Positions 15,859 through 24,810 of a stretch of DNA of 64,000 bases are shown in pieces. Under the pieces are notes generated by a model. That model saw nothing but the letters and a program-made list of their open reading frames with translations. It ran no database searches and was not told the origin of the DNA. This stretch comes from Streptomyces sp. Root431. Lineage in GTDB: Bacteria; Actinomycetota; Actinomycetes; Streptomycetales; Streptomycetaceae. The stretch is taken from contig NZ_LMEI01000013.1 of NCBI RefSeq assembly GCF_001426585.1, positions 293,099 through 357,098 of the forward strand, read 5' to 3'. A program made the position numbers and the translations under genes. Position 1 is the stretch's first letter, and the number at the start of each line of letters is the position of its first letter.

Positions 15859-17040
15859 TCACGCTCCCTTCGCGGCCTGGAACAGCTCCGCCCGGGGGTC
15901 CTCGGAGGCGGTCGCCTCGCGGAAGGTCTCCAGGGCCTCACGTGCCTTGTCGTCCAGCTCCTTGGGCACCGCGACCTCCACCGTGACGAGCAGGTCGCCG
16001 CGGGTGCCGTCCTTGCGGACCGCGCCCTTGCCACGGGCGCGCATGGTCCGGCCGTTCGGAGTGCCCGCGGGCAGCTTGAGCGTGACCGCGGGGCCGCCGA
16101 GGGTCGGCACCTTGATCTCGCCGCCGAGGGCCGCCTCCGTGAAGGAGACCGGCACCGTGACGGTGAGGTTGTCGTCCTTGCGGCCGAAGACCGCGTGGTC
16201 GTCGACGTGCACGACGACGTACAGGTCGCCGTTCTGCCCGCCGCGCTCGCCCGGCGCTCCCTTGCCGCGCAGCCGGATCCGCTGCCCGTCGGAGACGCCC
16301 GAAGGGATGCGGACCTGCATGGTGCGGGAGGACTTGGCCCGCCCGCTGCCCTTGCAGACCTCGCAGGGGTTCTCGGCGATGAGGCCGCGGCCCTTGCAGT
16401 CCACGCACGGGTCGGTGAGCGAGAAGCCGCCGCCGCTGCCGCGCGAGACCTGTCCGGTGCCGACGCAGGTCGGGCACACCCGGGGCGTGCCGTTCTTGTC
16501 GCCGGTGCCCGAACACGCCGTGCACGGCTGCTGGCTGGACATCCGCAGCGGTACGGTCGCGCCCTCGACGGCCTCGATGAAGCTGAGCGTCACCTCGGAC
16601 TCGATGTCCTGGCCGCGGCGCGGCTGGGTACGCGTACCCGTGCCGGCCCCGCGGTTGAACAGGCCGCCGAAGACGTCCCCGAGACCCCCGCCGCCGCCGA
16701 AGCCACCGGCTCCGGCGGGGCCGCCCTGGGCGCCTCCGAAGAGGTCGCCCAGGTCGAAGTTGAACGAGCCGCCGGGGCCGCCGGGCGACCGGAAGCCGCC
16801 GTTGCCGAAGAGGGCGCGGGCCTCGTCGTACTCCTTGCGCTTCTTGGGGTCGCCGAGGATGTCGTTGGCCTCGGAGATCTCCTTGAAGCGCTCCTCGGCC
16901 TTGGTGTCGCCCTTGTTGGCGTCCGGGTGGTTCTCGCGGGCGAGCTTCCGGTACGCCTTCTTGATCTCGGCCTCGGTGGCGTCCTTGGGGACGCCGAGAA
17001 CCTTGTAGTAGTCCTTCTCGACGAAGTCCTTCGTGCTCAT
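15859..17040 (-). CDS. dnaJ: Co-chaperone DnaJ (Hsp40)
   Basis: 393-residue type I DnaJ. The J domain (about residues 8-75) holds H-P-D at 38-40, which stimulates DnaK ATPase. A Gly/Phe-rich region follows (G-G-F-R-S-P-G-G-P-G-G-S-F-N), then four C-x-x-C-x-G-x-G zinc repeats (C-T-A-C-S-G-T-G, C-P-T-C-V-G-T-G, C-V-D-C-K-G-R-G, C-E-V-C-K-G-S-G) and the C-terminal substrate domain. Third gene of dnaK-grpE-dnaJ-hspR, 30 bases after grpE. Confidence 0.97.
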   Translation of the reverse strand: MSTKDFVEKDYYKVLGVPKDATEAEIKKAYRKLARENHPDANKGDTKAEERFKEISEANDILGDPKKRKEYDEARALFGNGGFRSPGGPGGSFNFDLGDLFGGAQGGPAGAGGFGGGGGLGDVFGGLFNRGAGTGTRTQPRRGQDIESEVTLSFIEAVEGATVPLRMSSQQPCTACSGTGDKNGTPRVCPTCVGTGQVSRGSGGGFSLTDPCVDCKGRGLIAENPCEVCKGSGRAKSSRTMQVRIPSGVSDGQRIRLRGKGAPGERGGQNGDLYVVVHVDDHAVFGRKDDNLTVTVPVSFTEAALGGEIKVPTLGGPAVTLKLPAGTPNGRTMRARGKGAVRKDGTRGDLLVTVEVAVPKELDDKAREALETFREATASEDPRAELFQAAKGA

Positions 17041-17070
17041 CGACGTCCCTCCTTCCGGACGATCATTGCG

Positions 17071-17727
17071 TCACCCCTCTTCGGGGGCACCGCTCTCCTC
17101 GTCGGCCTTCTCTTCCTTGGTGCCGGGCGTGGCGCCCGGCTGGGGCTCGGCCACCGCGACCCGGGCGGGCCTGATGGTCCGCTCGCCGATCCGGTACCCC
17201 GGCTGCAGGATCGCCACGCAGGTCGTCTCGGTGACGTCCGGCGCGTACGAGTGCATCAGGGCCTCGTGGATCGTCGGGTCGAAGGGCTCGCCCTCCTTGC
17301 CGAACTGCTGCAGACCCATCTTGGCGACGACGGTCTCCAGCGATTCGGCGACCGACTTGAACCCGCCCAGGAGCTCGCCGTGGTCCCGGGCCCGGCCGAC
17401 GTCGTCGAGGACGGGCAGGAGCTCGGACAGGAGCGTCGCGACGGCGATCTCCTTGACCGTGACCCGGTCCCGCTCCACGCGGCGGCGGTAGTTCTGGTAC
17501 TCGGCCTGGAGCCGCTGGAGGTCCGCGGTGCGCTCGTCGAGCGCGGAGCGCACCTGGTCCAGCTGGGCGGTGAGGCCCGCGGTACCGGCCGACTTCTGGC
17601 TGCTTGTGTCCCCGGCCGGGGCCGCCTTCTCCTCCGTGGAGGAGTCGGCGGCCTCGGTGGCGTCGTCAGGGGTGGCGCCGGAGGGGACGTCGGACTTCTC
17701 CTCGAAGCCCGGGGTCTCCTCGGTCAC
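17071..17727 (-). CDS. grpE: Nucleotide exchange factor GrpE
   Basis: 218 residues: an acidic, disordered N-terminus (about 60 residues rich in Glu, Ser, Thr), a long coiled coil (L-D-E-R-T-A-D-L-Q-R-L-Q-A-E-Y-Q-N-Y-R-R-R-V), then the beta domain with G-V-Q-x-type sequence F-D-P-T-I-H-E-A-L-M and G-Y-R-I-G-E-R-T-I-R-P-A-R-V-A-V. It releases ADP from DnaK. The GTG start overlaps the dnaK stop codon by 4 bases (GTGA), implying translational coupling. Confidence 0.97.
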   Translation of the reverse strand: MTEETPGFEEKSDVPSGATPDDATEAADSSTEEKAAPAGDTSSQKSAGTAGLTAQLDQVRSALDERTADLQRLQAEYQNYRRRVERDRVTVKEIAVATLLSELLPVLDDVGRARDHGELLGGFKSVAESLETVVAKMGLQQFGKEGEPFDPTIHEALMHSYAPDVTETTCVAILQPGYRIGERTIRPARVAVAEPQPGATPGTKEEKADEESGAPEEG

Positions 17728-19568
17728 GCCTGACCACCCTTCTTGGGCTCGTCGTCGATGATCTCGGCGTCGACGACGTCGTCGTCGGCCTGGGCCTGCT
17801 GGGCACCCTCGGCGCCCGCGGCACCCTGCGCGCCCTGGGCGTCGGCGTACAGCGCCTGACCGAGCTTCTGGGAGACCGCCGCGACCTTCTCGGTGGCGGT
17901 GCGGATCTCGGCGGTGTCCTCGCCCTTGAGCTTGTCCTTCAGCTCGACGAGCGCGGCCTCGACCTCGGCCTTGACGTCACCGGGGACCTTGTCCTCGTTG
18001 TCCTTGAGGAACTTCTCCGTCTGGTAGACGAGCTGCTCGCCCTGGTTGCGGGACTCGGCGGCCTCGCGGCGACGGTGGTCCTCGTCCGCGTACTGCTCGG
18101 CCTCCTGGCGCATCCGGTCGACCTCGTCCTTGGCGAGCGAGGAGCCGCCGGTGACGGTCATCTTCTGCTCCTTGCCCGTGCCGAGGTCCTTCGCGGTCAC
18201 GTGCATGATGCCGTTGGCGTCGATGTCGAAGGCGACCTCGATCTGCGGGACGCCACGCGGGGCCGGCGGCAGACCGGTCAGCTCGAACATGCCGAGCTTC
18301 TTGTTGTACGCCGCGATCTCGCGCTCGCCCTGGTAGACCTGGATCTGCACGGACGGCTGGTTGTCCTCGGCCGTCGTGAAGATCTCGGACCGCTTGGTCG
18401 GGATCGTGGTGTTGCGCTCGATGAGCTTGGTCATGATCCCTCCCTTGGTCTCGATGCCGAGGGACAGCGGGGTCACGTCGAGGAGCAGGACGTCCTTGAC
18501 CTCACCCTTGAGGACACCGGCCTGGAGCGCGGCGCCGATGGCGACGACCTCGTCCGGGTTGACGCCCTTGTTGGCGTCCTGACCGCCGGTCAGCTCCTTG
18601 ACGAGCTCGGCGACGGCCGGCATGCGGGTCGAACCACCGACGAGAACGACGTGGTCGATCTCGGAGAGGTTGATGCCCGCGTCCTTGATGACGTTGTGGA
18701 ACGGCACCTTGCAGCGGTCGAGCAGGTCCGAGGTGAGCTGCTGGAACTGGGCGCGCGTGAGCTTCTCGTCCAGGTGCAGCGGGCCCTCGGCGGAGGCCGT
18801 GATGTACGGCAGGTTGATGGAGGTCTCGGTCGAGGACGAGAGCTCGATCTTCGCCTTCTCCGCGGCCTCGCGGAGACGCTGGAGAGCCATCTTGTCCTTG
18901 GCGAGGTCCACGCCGTGGCCATTCTGGAACTGCGTCACCAGGTAGTCGACGACGCGCTGGTCCCAGTCGTCACCACCGAGGTGGTTGTCGCCGTTCGTGG
19001 CCTTCACCTCGACGACGCCGTCGCCGATCTCCAGGAGGGACACGTCGAAGGTGCCGCCACCGAGGTCGAAGACGAGGATCGTCTGGTCGTCCTTGTCGAG
19101 GCCGTAGGCCAGGGCGGCCGCGGTCGGCTCGTTGACGATGCGCAGGACGTTGAGGCCCGCGATCTCACCGGCCTCCTTGGTGGCCTGGCGCTCGGAGTCG
19201 TTGAAGTACGCCGGGACGGTGATGACCGCGTCGACGACCTTCTCGCCCAGGTACGCCTCGGCGTCACGCTTGAGCTTCTGCAGGATGAAGGCGCTCATCT
19301 GCTGCGGGTTGAAGTTCTTGCCGTCGATCTCGATCTTCCAGTCGGTGCCCATGTGGCGCTTGACCGACCGGATGGTCCTGTCGACGTTGGTGACGGCCTG
19401 ACGCTTGGCCACCTCGCCGACGAGCACCTCGCCGTTCTTCGCGAAGGCGACGACGGACGGCGTGGTCCTGGCGCCCTCGGCGTTGGTGATGACGGTGGGC
19501 TCGCCGCCTTCCAGAACGCTGACGACGGAGTTAGTCGTGCCCAGGTCGATGCCGACCGCACGTGCCAT
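17724..19568 (-). CDS. dnaK: Molecular chaperone DnaK (Hsp70)
   Basis: 614 residues from the ATG ending at 19568 (M-A-R-A-V-G-I-D-L-G-T-T-N-S). The ATPase domain carries phosphate loop D-L-G-T-T-N-S, V-P-A-Y-F-N-D, I-F-D-L-G-G-G-T-F-D-type (V-F-D-L-G-G-G-T-F-D) and V-L-V-G-G-S-T-R-M-P. The substrate domain follows from about residue 360, and an acidic tail (V-V-D-A-E-I-I-D-D-E) ends it. An in-frame ATG 42 bases upstream lies inside the HAIR operator and is rejected. First gene of the heat-shock operon; also serves HspR as co-repressor. Confidence 0.98.
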   Translation of the reverse strand: MARAVGIDLGTTNSVVSVLEGGEPTVITNAEGARTTPSVVAFAKNGEVLVGEVAKRQAVTNVDRTIRSVKRHMGTDWKIEIDGKNFNPQQMSAFILQKLKRDAEAYLGEKVVDAVITVPAYFNDSERQATKEAGEIAGLNVLRIVNEPTAAALAYGLDKDDQTILVFDLGGGTFDVSLLEIGDGVVEVKATNGDNHLGGDDWDQRVVDYLVTQFQNGHGVDLAKDKMALQRLREAAEKAKIELSSSTETSINLPYITASAEGPLHLDEKLTRAQFQQLTSDLLDRCKVPFHNVIKDAGINLSEIDHVVLVGGSTRMPAVAELVKELTGGQDANKGVNPDEVVAIGAALQAGVLKGEVKDVLLLDVTPLSLGIETKGGIMTKLIERNTTIPTKRSEIFTTAEDNQPSVQIQVYQGEREIAAYNKKLGMFELTGLPPAPRGVPQIEVAFDIDANGIMHVTAKDLGTGKEQKMTVTGGSSLAKDEVDRMRQEAEQYADEDHRRREAAESRNQGEQLVYQTEKFLKDNEDKVPGDVKAEVEAALVELKDKLKGEDTAEIRTATEKVAAVSQKLGQALYADAQGAQGAAGAEGAQQAQADDDVVDAEIIDDEPKKGGQA

Positions 19569-19590
19569 TTCAATTCCTCCAGCTGACTGA

Positions 19591-19611
19591 CTTGAGTGGA
19601 TCTGACTCAAG
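19591..19611. promoter_or_regulatory. HAIR operator (HspR-binding) for the dnaK operon
   Basis: CTTGAGT-N7-ACTCAAG, a perfect match to the consensus, only 22 bases upstream of the dnaK start codon. Repressor bound here would block the promoter or early transcription. Confidence 0.94.
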
Positions 19612-19824
19612 GATGCACGAGACCCCGCGATGCGTCAACAGACCTGAGCGGAGGGGGCTCAACTCTTCGCCCTTTATCTCGCTCATACGGGGCCCGGTGC
19701 GCGTCGATCCGGGACCGGACGGGGTCACGCGTGAGAGAGTCCGCTGTGCCTCTTGCCGGGCAAAGCAGGCATATCCCACGAATATCCCATGATTCTCACT
19801 CGGTCCCTCGGAAGGGTGTGGGGA

Positions 19825-20340
19825 ATGACGGCCAAGCGCATCTTCGACGTCCTGGGAGGCCTCGCCCTCCTGACCGTCCTCTCCCCCGTCCTCGCCGCCG
19901 TCGCCCTCTCGGTCGCGCTCGGCGGGGCGGCCCCCGGCGGCAGCGTCCTGCGGCGCCGGACGGTGGCGGGCATGGGCGGCCGCACCTTCACGATGCTGAC
20001 CTTCCGGACGAAGAGCCCGCTGGCCGCGCTGCCCCTGCTCCTGCACGTGGTCGCGGGCCGGATGTCGCTGGTCGGACCGTGTCCACTGGCCCCGGCCCAC
20101 CGCGAGTGCACGGGCGAGGGGCGCCGCCGGCTCTCCGTACGCCCCGGGCTCACCGGGCCGTGGCAGATCAGCGGACGCTCGGAGCTGCCGTGGGAGGAGC
20201 GCGAGCTGCTCGATCTCCACTATGTGGACCACCACTGGCTGGGGATGGATCTGGCGATCCTGGCGCGTACGCTTCCAGCAGTCCGCCGACGTCGCGCGGC
20301 AAGGCTGCCCGAGCGGGTCCGCCCGGGGAGCTTCGCCTGA
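19825..20340 (+). CDS. Short polyprenyl-phosphate sugar-1-phosphate transferase
   Basis: 171-residue bacterial sugar transferase (WbaP/PglC-like catalytic domain) that would load a sugar-1-phosphate onto undecaprenyl phosphate for an envelope glycan. It has one N-terminal membrane segment (K-R-I-F-D-V-L-G-G-L-A-L-L-T-V-L), then F-R-T-K-S, G-R-M-S-L-V-G-P-C-P-L, R-P-G-L-T-G-P-W-Q-I-S-G-R and D-L-H-Y-V-D-H-H-W-L-G-M-D-L-A-I-L. The family usually has P-R-P where this has P-C-P, and it is shorter than PglC. GGAAGG precedes the start by 9 bases; an upstream in-frame ATG at 19753 lacks a site. No other glycan genes are near. Confidence 0.82.
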   Translation: MTAKRIFDVLGGLALLTVLSPVLAAVALSVALGGAAPGGSVLRRRTVAGMGGRTFTMLTFRTKSPLAALPLLLHVVAGRMSLVGPCPLAPAHRECTGEGRRRLSVRPGLTGPWQISGRSELPWEERELLDLHYVDHHWLGMDLAILARTLPAVRRRRAARLPERVRPGSFA

Positions 20341-20436
20341 GAAGGCTTGCCTGAGCGACACAGATCACCGTGAGTGCCGCTACAGCGCGGGGCCGTGACC
20401 CGGTAATCTCAGCACGGACTCAATAAGTTACCGCTT

Positions 20437-20467
20437 AGTAGGCCCGCGAGATCAGTAGGCCCGCGAG
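20437..20467. repeat. 14-bp direct repeat upstream of the Fe-S reductase gene
   Basis: AGTAGGCCCGCGAG occurs twice (20437-20450 and 20454-20467) in the leader 20-50 bases before the start codon. Meaning unknown. Confidence 0.7.
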
Positions 20468-20487
20468 GCCCGCCCGAGGAGCCCCTC

Positions 20488-22743
20488 ATGCAACTCGCCG
20501 CGATCGTCGTGTCGATCGTCATCACGGTGGTGGCCGTCGCGCTGTTCGGCCGTGCCATCGTGCAGATCTACCGCTACGTACGGCTCGGTCAGCCGGTCCC
20601 CGCGGGCTCGCGCACCGGCGACCCCACACAGCGCACCATCACGCTGGTCAAGGAATTCCTCGGCCACACCCGGATGAACCGCTGGGGCATCGTCGGCGTG
20701 GCGCACTGGTTCGTCGCGGTGGGCTTCTTCTCGCTGCTCCTGACGATCGTCAACGCCTTCGGCCAGCTGTTCCAGGCCGACTGGCTGATCCCGATCATCG
20801 GTGACTGGCTGCCGTACGAGATCTTCACCGAGTTCCTCGGACTGATGACCGTCCTCGGCATCGTCACCCTCATCGTGATCCGGCAGCTGAGCAAGCCGAA
20901 CAAGGCGGGCCGCAAGTCCCGCTTCACCGGCTCCAAGACGGGCCAGGCGTACTTCGTCGAGGCCGTCATCCTGATCGTCGGCGTCTGCATCATGACGCTG
21001 CGCGCCCTCGAAGGCGTCCAGCACCACGTCACGAGCTGGGAGCCCGGCTTCTTCGCCTCGTACCCGCTGATCGCGGCCCTCGACGGCCTGAGCCTGAGCA
21101 CGATCCAGTACCTCACCTACTTCTTCGCGGCGCTCAAGATCGTCACGTCCTTCACCTGGATGATCACGGTCTCGCTCAACACCAACATGGGTGTCGCCTG
21201 GCACCGCTTCCTCGGCTTCCCGAACATCTGGTTCAAGCGCAACTCCGACGGCTCCACGGCCCTCGGCGCGCTCCAGCCGATGACGACCGCCGGCAAGGAG
21301 ATCGACTGGGAGGACCCGGCCGAGGACGCCGTCTTCGGTGTCTCCCAGGTCGAGCAGTTCTCCTGGAAGGGCATCCTCGACTTCTCCACCTGCACCGAGT
21401 GCGGCCGCTGCCAGTCGCAGTGCCCCGCCTGGAACACCGGCAAGCCGCTCTCCCCGAAGCTCCTCATCATGTCGCTGCGCGACCACGCGCACGCCAAGGC
21501 CCCGTACCTGCTCGCCGGCGGCGGCAAGGACATGGAGGGCAACGAGAAGGCGACGCCCGAGCAGCTGAAGGACGTCCCGGCGTCCGCGCTCGCCGAGGCC
21601 GAGCGCCCCCTCATCGGCACCGCCGAGGAGAACGGCGTCATCGACCCCGACGTCCTGTGGTCCTGCACCACCTGCGGCGCCTGCGTCGAGCAGTGCCCGG
21701 TCGACATCGAGCACATCGACCACATCGTCGACATGCGCCGCTACCAGGTGATGATCGAGTCCGCGTTCCCGTCCGAGGCGGGCACGATGCTCAAGAACCT
21801 GGAGAAGAAGGGCAACCCCTGGGGCCTCGCCAAGAAGGCGCGCGTCGAGTGGACCAAGGAGGTCGACTTCGAGGTCCCGATCGTCGGCAAGGACGTCGAG
21901 GACCTCTCGGAGTACGACTACCTCTACTGGGTCGGCTGCGCCGGCGCCCTGGAGGACCGGGCCAAGAAGACCACCAAGGCCTTCGCCGAGCTGCTGAACA
22001 TCGCGGGCGTCAAGTTCGCGATCATGGGCGGCGACGAGAAGTGCACCGGTGACTCCCCCCGCCGCCTCGGCAACGAGCCGCTGTTCCAGCAGCTCGCCCA
22101 GGAGAACGTCGCGATGCTGAACATGGCGTTCGGCGAGGACGACGACGATCCGGAGACCAAGAAGCCGAAGTCGGCGAAGCGGATCGTCTCGACCTGCCCG
22201 CACTGCTTCAACACCATCGCCAACGAGTACCCGCAGCTCGGCGGCGAGTACGAGGTCATCCACCACACCCAGCTGCTCCAGCACCTCATCGACGAGGGCA
22301 AGCTGGTCCCGGTGACCCCGGTCGAGGGCCTCATCACCTACCACGACCCCTGCTACCTGGGCCGTCACAACAAGGTCTACACGCCGCCGCGCGAGATCAT
22401 GTCCGCCGTCCCCGGCCTGCGCCAGCAGGAGATGCACCGCCACAAGGAGCGCGGCTTCTGCTGCGGCGCCGGTGGTGCCCGGATGTGGATGGAGGAGCGC
22501 ATCGGCAAGCGCATCAACACCGAGCGCGTCGACGAGGCCCTGTCCCTCAACCCGGACATCGTCTCGACCGCCTGCCCGTTCTGCCTCGTCATGCTGACGG
22601 ACTCCGTCAACGGCAAGAAGAACGAGGGCAAGGCGAAGGAGAACCTCCAGGTCGTGGACGTGGCCCAGCTGCTCCTCGACTCGGTGAAGACCCCGGCGGA
22701 GCCGGAGCCTGAGGCCGCTCCGGAGCCGGAGCCGGCCGCATAA
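20488..22743 (+). CDS. Membrane-bound heterodisulfide-reductase-like Fe-S oxidoreductase
   Basis: 751 residues. The N-terminal 240 residues hold about five membrane helices (NarI/DsrM-like, with His in H-W-F-V-A-V and H-H-V). Then two 4Fe-4S motifs, C-T-E-C-G-R-C-Q-S-Q-C-P near residue 302 and C-T-T-C-G-A-C-V-E-Q-C-P near 393, and two CCG (cysteine-rich) domains including H-D-P-C-Y-L-G-R-H and G-F-C-C-G-A-G-G-A-R-M near 658. Such proteins couple quinone and thiol or flavoprotein electron transfer and are common in actinobacteria, often of unknown partner. The tail is Glu/Pro/Ala-rich. Monocistronic, with a terminator after. Confidence 0.93.
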   Translation: MQLAAIVVSIVITVVAVALFGRAIVQIYRYVRLGQPVPAGSRTGDPTQRTITLVKEFLGHTRMNRWGIVGVAHWFVAVGFFSLLLTIVNAFGQLFQADWLIPIIGDWLPYEIFTEFLGLMTVLGIVTLIVIRQLSKPNKAGRKSRFTGSKTGQAYFVEAVILIVGVCIMTLRALEGVQHHVTSWEPGFFASYPLIAALDGLSLSTIQYLTYFFAALKIVTSFTWMITVSLNTNMGVAWHRFLGFPNIWFKRNSDGSTALGALQPMTTAGKEIDWEDPAEDAVFGVSQVEQFSWKGILDFSTCTECGRCQSQCPAWNTGKPLSPKLLIMSLRDHAHAKAPYLLAGGGKDMEGNEKATPEQLKDVPASALAEAERPLIGTAEENGVIDPDVLWSCTTCGACVEQCPVDIEHIDHIVDMRRYQVMIESAFPSEAGTMLKNLEKKGNPWGLAKKARVEWTKEVDFEVPIVGKDVEDLSEYDYLYWVGCAGALEDRAKKTTKAFAELLNIAGVKFAIMGGDEKCTGDSPRRLGNEPLFQQLAQENVAMLNMAFGEDDDDPETKKPKSAKRIVSTCPHCFNTIANEYPQLGGEYEVIHHTQLLQHLIDEGKLVPVTPVEGLITYHDPCYLGRHNKVYTPPREIMSAVPGLRQQEMHRHKERGFCCGAGGARMWMEERIGKRINTERVDEALSLNPDIVSTACPFCLVMLTDSVNGKKNEGKAKENLQVVDVAQLLLDSVKTPAEPEPEAAPEPEPAA

Positions 22744-22758
22744 GGTCCCGTACGTGAG

Positions 22759-22794
22759 AGAGGGCCGCCCCGCGTGATCGCGGGGCGGCCCTCT
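22759..22794. terminator. Perfect-stem terminator between convergent genes
   Basis: AGAGGGCCGCCCCGCG pairs with its complement around TGAT. It lies between the convergent Fe-S reductase gene and the secreted-protein gene. Confidence 0.88.
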
Positions 22795-22803
22795 TCGCAT
22801 GGG

Positions 22804-23565
22804 TCAGGCGGTCTTCTGGGCGGTGTACTTCTCGATGAGCTTGCCCTGGAAGTCGTAGACCCAGCTGTTGGCGCCCTGCTTCGGTGTGTCGATGGCGGCG
22901 AGCTTGTAGCGGTGCTTGCCGGTGTCGACGAGCTTGTAGGTCCAGCCGTGGTGGGCGGCGGTGGGGTGCTTCAGGTCGAGGGTGCCGACGGCGCGCCCGT
23001 CGGTCCTGGCGATCTCGACGCGGGGCCAGGTGTTCTCGCCCTTGCTCTTGAAGAACCGGGCGGTGTTCCCGTCGGGGAGGGTGACCTTGGCGTACGCCTG
23101 CTGGACGGGCTTCTTGTGCGGGGCGGGCTTGGGGGCCGGGGCCGGCTTGTGGTGCGGGGTGGGCTTCGGCTTCGGGGTGGGCTTCGGGGCGGTCTCCAGC
23201 CAGGACGTGACGGTGCCGTCCGGGTGGAGCGTGACGTGGAGGCCGTTGTTCTGCCCGTAGGCGGGCTGCCCGGTGGTGGTGAGGGTGTCGATCAGGGACC
23301 CGCCCGCGTAGATCTCGGCGGAGAAGCGGCCCGGGCCGTCCTGGTAGACCTTGGCGAGCGAGCCGTCGGCGAGGTCGACGTTCCGCCACAGGACCGACTG
23401 GTCGCCGTCGGTCGGCGTCCGGTCGCCGTCGCTCGCGGTCGCGGTGGGGGCCGGGTCCTGGCCCGGGGCGTCGGCGGCGAAGGCTCCGGCGGCCGGCAGG
23501 AGGAGGGCGGCGACGGCCCCGGTGGCGACGGCGGCGGTACGGGCGGAACGACGGGTGACACGCAT
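22804..23565 (-). CDS. Secreted protein with Pro/Lys-rich linker
   Basis: 253 residues with a clear Sec signal (R-V-T-R-R-S-A-R-T-A-A-V-A-T-G then a hydrophobic core ending A-F-A-A-D-A). The mature part has two similar beta-rich halves (each with L-A-D/L-P-D-G, A-K-V and a final T-Y-K-L or T-V-T-S-W strand) joined by a K-P-T-P-K-P-type linker with His/Pro. No enzyme motif or known family. The repeated half-domain plus charged linker suggests a cell-wall or surface protein. Confidence 0.8.
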   Translation of the reverse strand: MRVTRRSARTAAVATGAVAALLLPAAGAFAADAPGQDPAPTATASDGDRTPTDGDQSVLWRNVDLADGSLAKVYQDGPGRFSAEIYAGGSLIDTLTTTGQPAYGQNNGLHVTLHPDGTVTSWLETAPKPTPKPKPTPHHKPAPAPKPAPHKKPVQQAYAKVTLPDGNTARFFKSKGENTWPRVEIARTDGRAVGTLDLKHPTAAHHGWTYKLVDTGKHRYKLAAIDTPKQGANSWVYDFQGKLIEKYTAQKTA

Positions 23566-23740
23566 CGGAAGAGCTCCTTGCTCGGGTCGCTGACATCTCC
23601 GAAGCTACGAGGCCGATATTGAGGTGATACGTCGGATTTGTAACAGCGACCCCGCGCCTCGCCACCGACCGCGTCACGGCGCCGCCGTCCCCTGGGGATC
23701 CCTTAGGGGATGTCACAGCTCAGTGGCAAGGAGCGGCCGG

Positions 23741-24706
23741 ATGAGCGCCCCCACAGCCCGAGCGGGTACGTTCAAGGGCGTGGCTGGATTCAGGAACGGA
23801 CGCGGCCGGGACAACCGCCCCCCGCAGCAACAGCAGCAGCAACCGCAGCAGGCGCCCTACGGGTACAACGCGGCTCCGCCGCCGTACCCGCAGCAGCAGT
23901 GGCCCCCGCAGCAGAGCGGTCAGTACGGCGGTCAGTACGGAGCTCCTCAGGGCGGCCCGCAGGGCGGTCGGCACGGTGGCCCCCAGGGGCAGCCGCAGCA
24001 GCCCTACGGGGAGCCGGAGTACTTCGGCGACGCCTACGGGCAGCAGCAGCCGCAGCAGGCGCACCCCGGCACGGCGAACAATCCGGGCCACACGCAGATG
24101 TTCAGCGTCGACGACCCGTACCGCGACGGCGGCGGCGGCTACCAGCCCGCCCCCGTCCCCACGGGCCCCCGCCTCCACTGGAAGGGCCTCCTGAGCGGCA
24201 TCGTGCTGCGCCCGGCGGACACCTTCCTCCGGATGCGGGACCACGCCGTCTGGGGCCCGGCGCTCGTCGTCACCTTCCTCTACGGCCTGCTCGCGATCTT
24301 CGGCTTCGACAAGGCGCGCGACGAGGCGATCAACGCGACCCTGTCGACGGCGATCCCGTACGTCCTGATGACCGCCCTCGGCTTCGTCGTCGGCGGGCTG
24401 ATCCTCGGCGCGGTCACGCACACGCTCGCCCGCCAGCTCGGCGGCGACGGCTCCTGGCAGCCGACCGTGGGCCTGTCCATGCTGATCATGTCGATCACGG
24501 ACGCGCCGCGGCTCGTCTTCGCGCTCTTCCTGGGCGGCGAGAACGGCTTCGTCCAGGTCGTCGGCTGGCTGACCTGGCTGGCGCTCGGCGCCCTGCTCAC
24601 GATGATGGTGAGCCGCTCGCACGACCTGCCGTGGCCGAAGGCCCTGGGCGCGTCGGCGATCCAGCTCGTGGCGCTGCTGAGCCTGACCAAGCTGGGCATG
24701 CTGTAG
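23741..24706 (+). CDS. Yip1-family membrane protein with Gln/Pro/Gly-rich N-terminus
   Basis: About 321 residues. The first 140 are low complexity (Q-Q-Q-Q-Q, P-Y-P-Q-Q-Q-W-P, G-G-Q-Y-G), cytoplasmic and probably disordered. The rest has five membrane helices in the Yip1 pattern (L-L-S-G-I-V-L-R-P-A-D-T-F-L-R-M, L-L-A-I-F-G-F, V-L-M-T-A-L-G-F-V-V-G-G). Function unknown in bacteria. The start was chosen for AAGGAG ahead of the ATG at 23741; a GTG at 23780 (V-A-G-F-R-N-G-R-G) is a fair alternative. Confidence 0.82.
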   Translation: MSAPTARAGTFKGVAGFRNGRGRDNRPPQQQQQQPQQAPYGYNAAPPPYPQQQWPPQQSGQYGGQYGAPQGGPQGGRHGGPQGQPQQPYGEPEYFGDAYGQQQPQQAHPGTANNPGHTQMFSVDDPYRDGGGGYQPAPVPTGPRLHWKGLLSGIVLRPADTFLRMRDHAVWGPALVVTFLYGLLAIFGFDKARDEAINATLSTAIPYVLMTALGFVVGGLILGAVTHTLARQLGGDGSWQPTVGLSMLIMSITDAPRLVFALFLGGENGFVQVVGWLTWLALGALLTMMVSRSHDLPWPKALGASAIQLVALLSLTKLGML

Positions 24707-24725
24707 CGGCGTACGTACGCGGAAC

Positions 24726-24760
24726 GAAGAGCCCCTCATCGCACGGCGGTGGGGGGCTTC
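24726..24760. terminator. Imperfect hairpin after the Yip1 gene
   Basis: GAAGAGCCCCTC pairs imperfectly with GGGGGGCTTC. It is placed between the convergent Yip1 and response regulator genes. Confidence 0.5.
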
Positions 24761-24776
24761 TCCGTACCCGCCCCGT

Positions 24777-24809
24777 GTCCGCACCCGCACCCGCACCCGC
24801 ACCCGCACG
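24777..24809. repeat. Hexamer tandem repeat (CCGCAC)n
   Basis: About five copies of a 6-bp unit, ending at the stop codon of the response regulator gene. Confidence 0.8.
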
Positions 24810-24810
24810 C

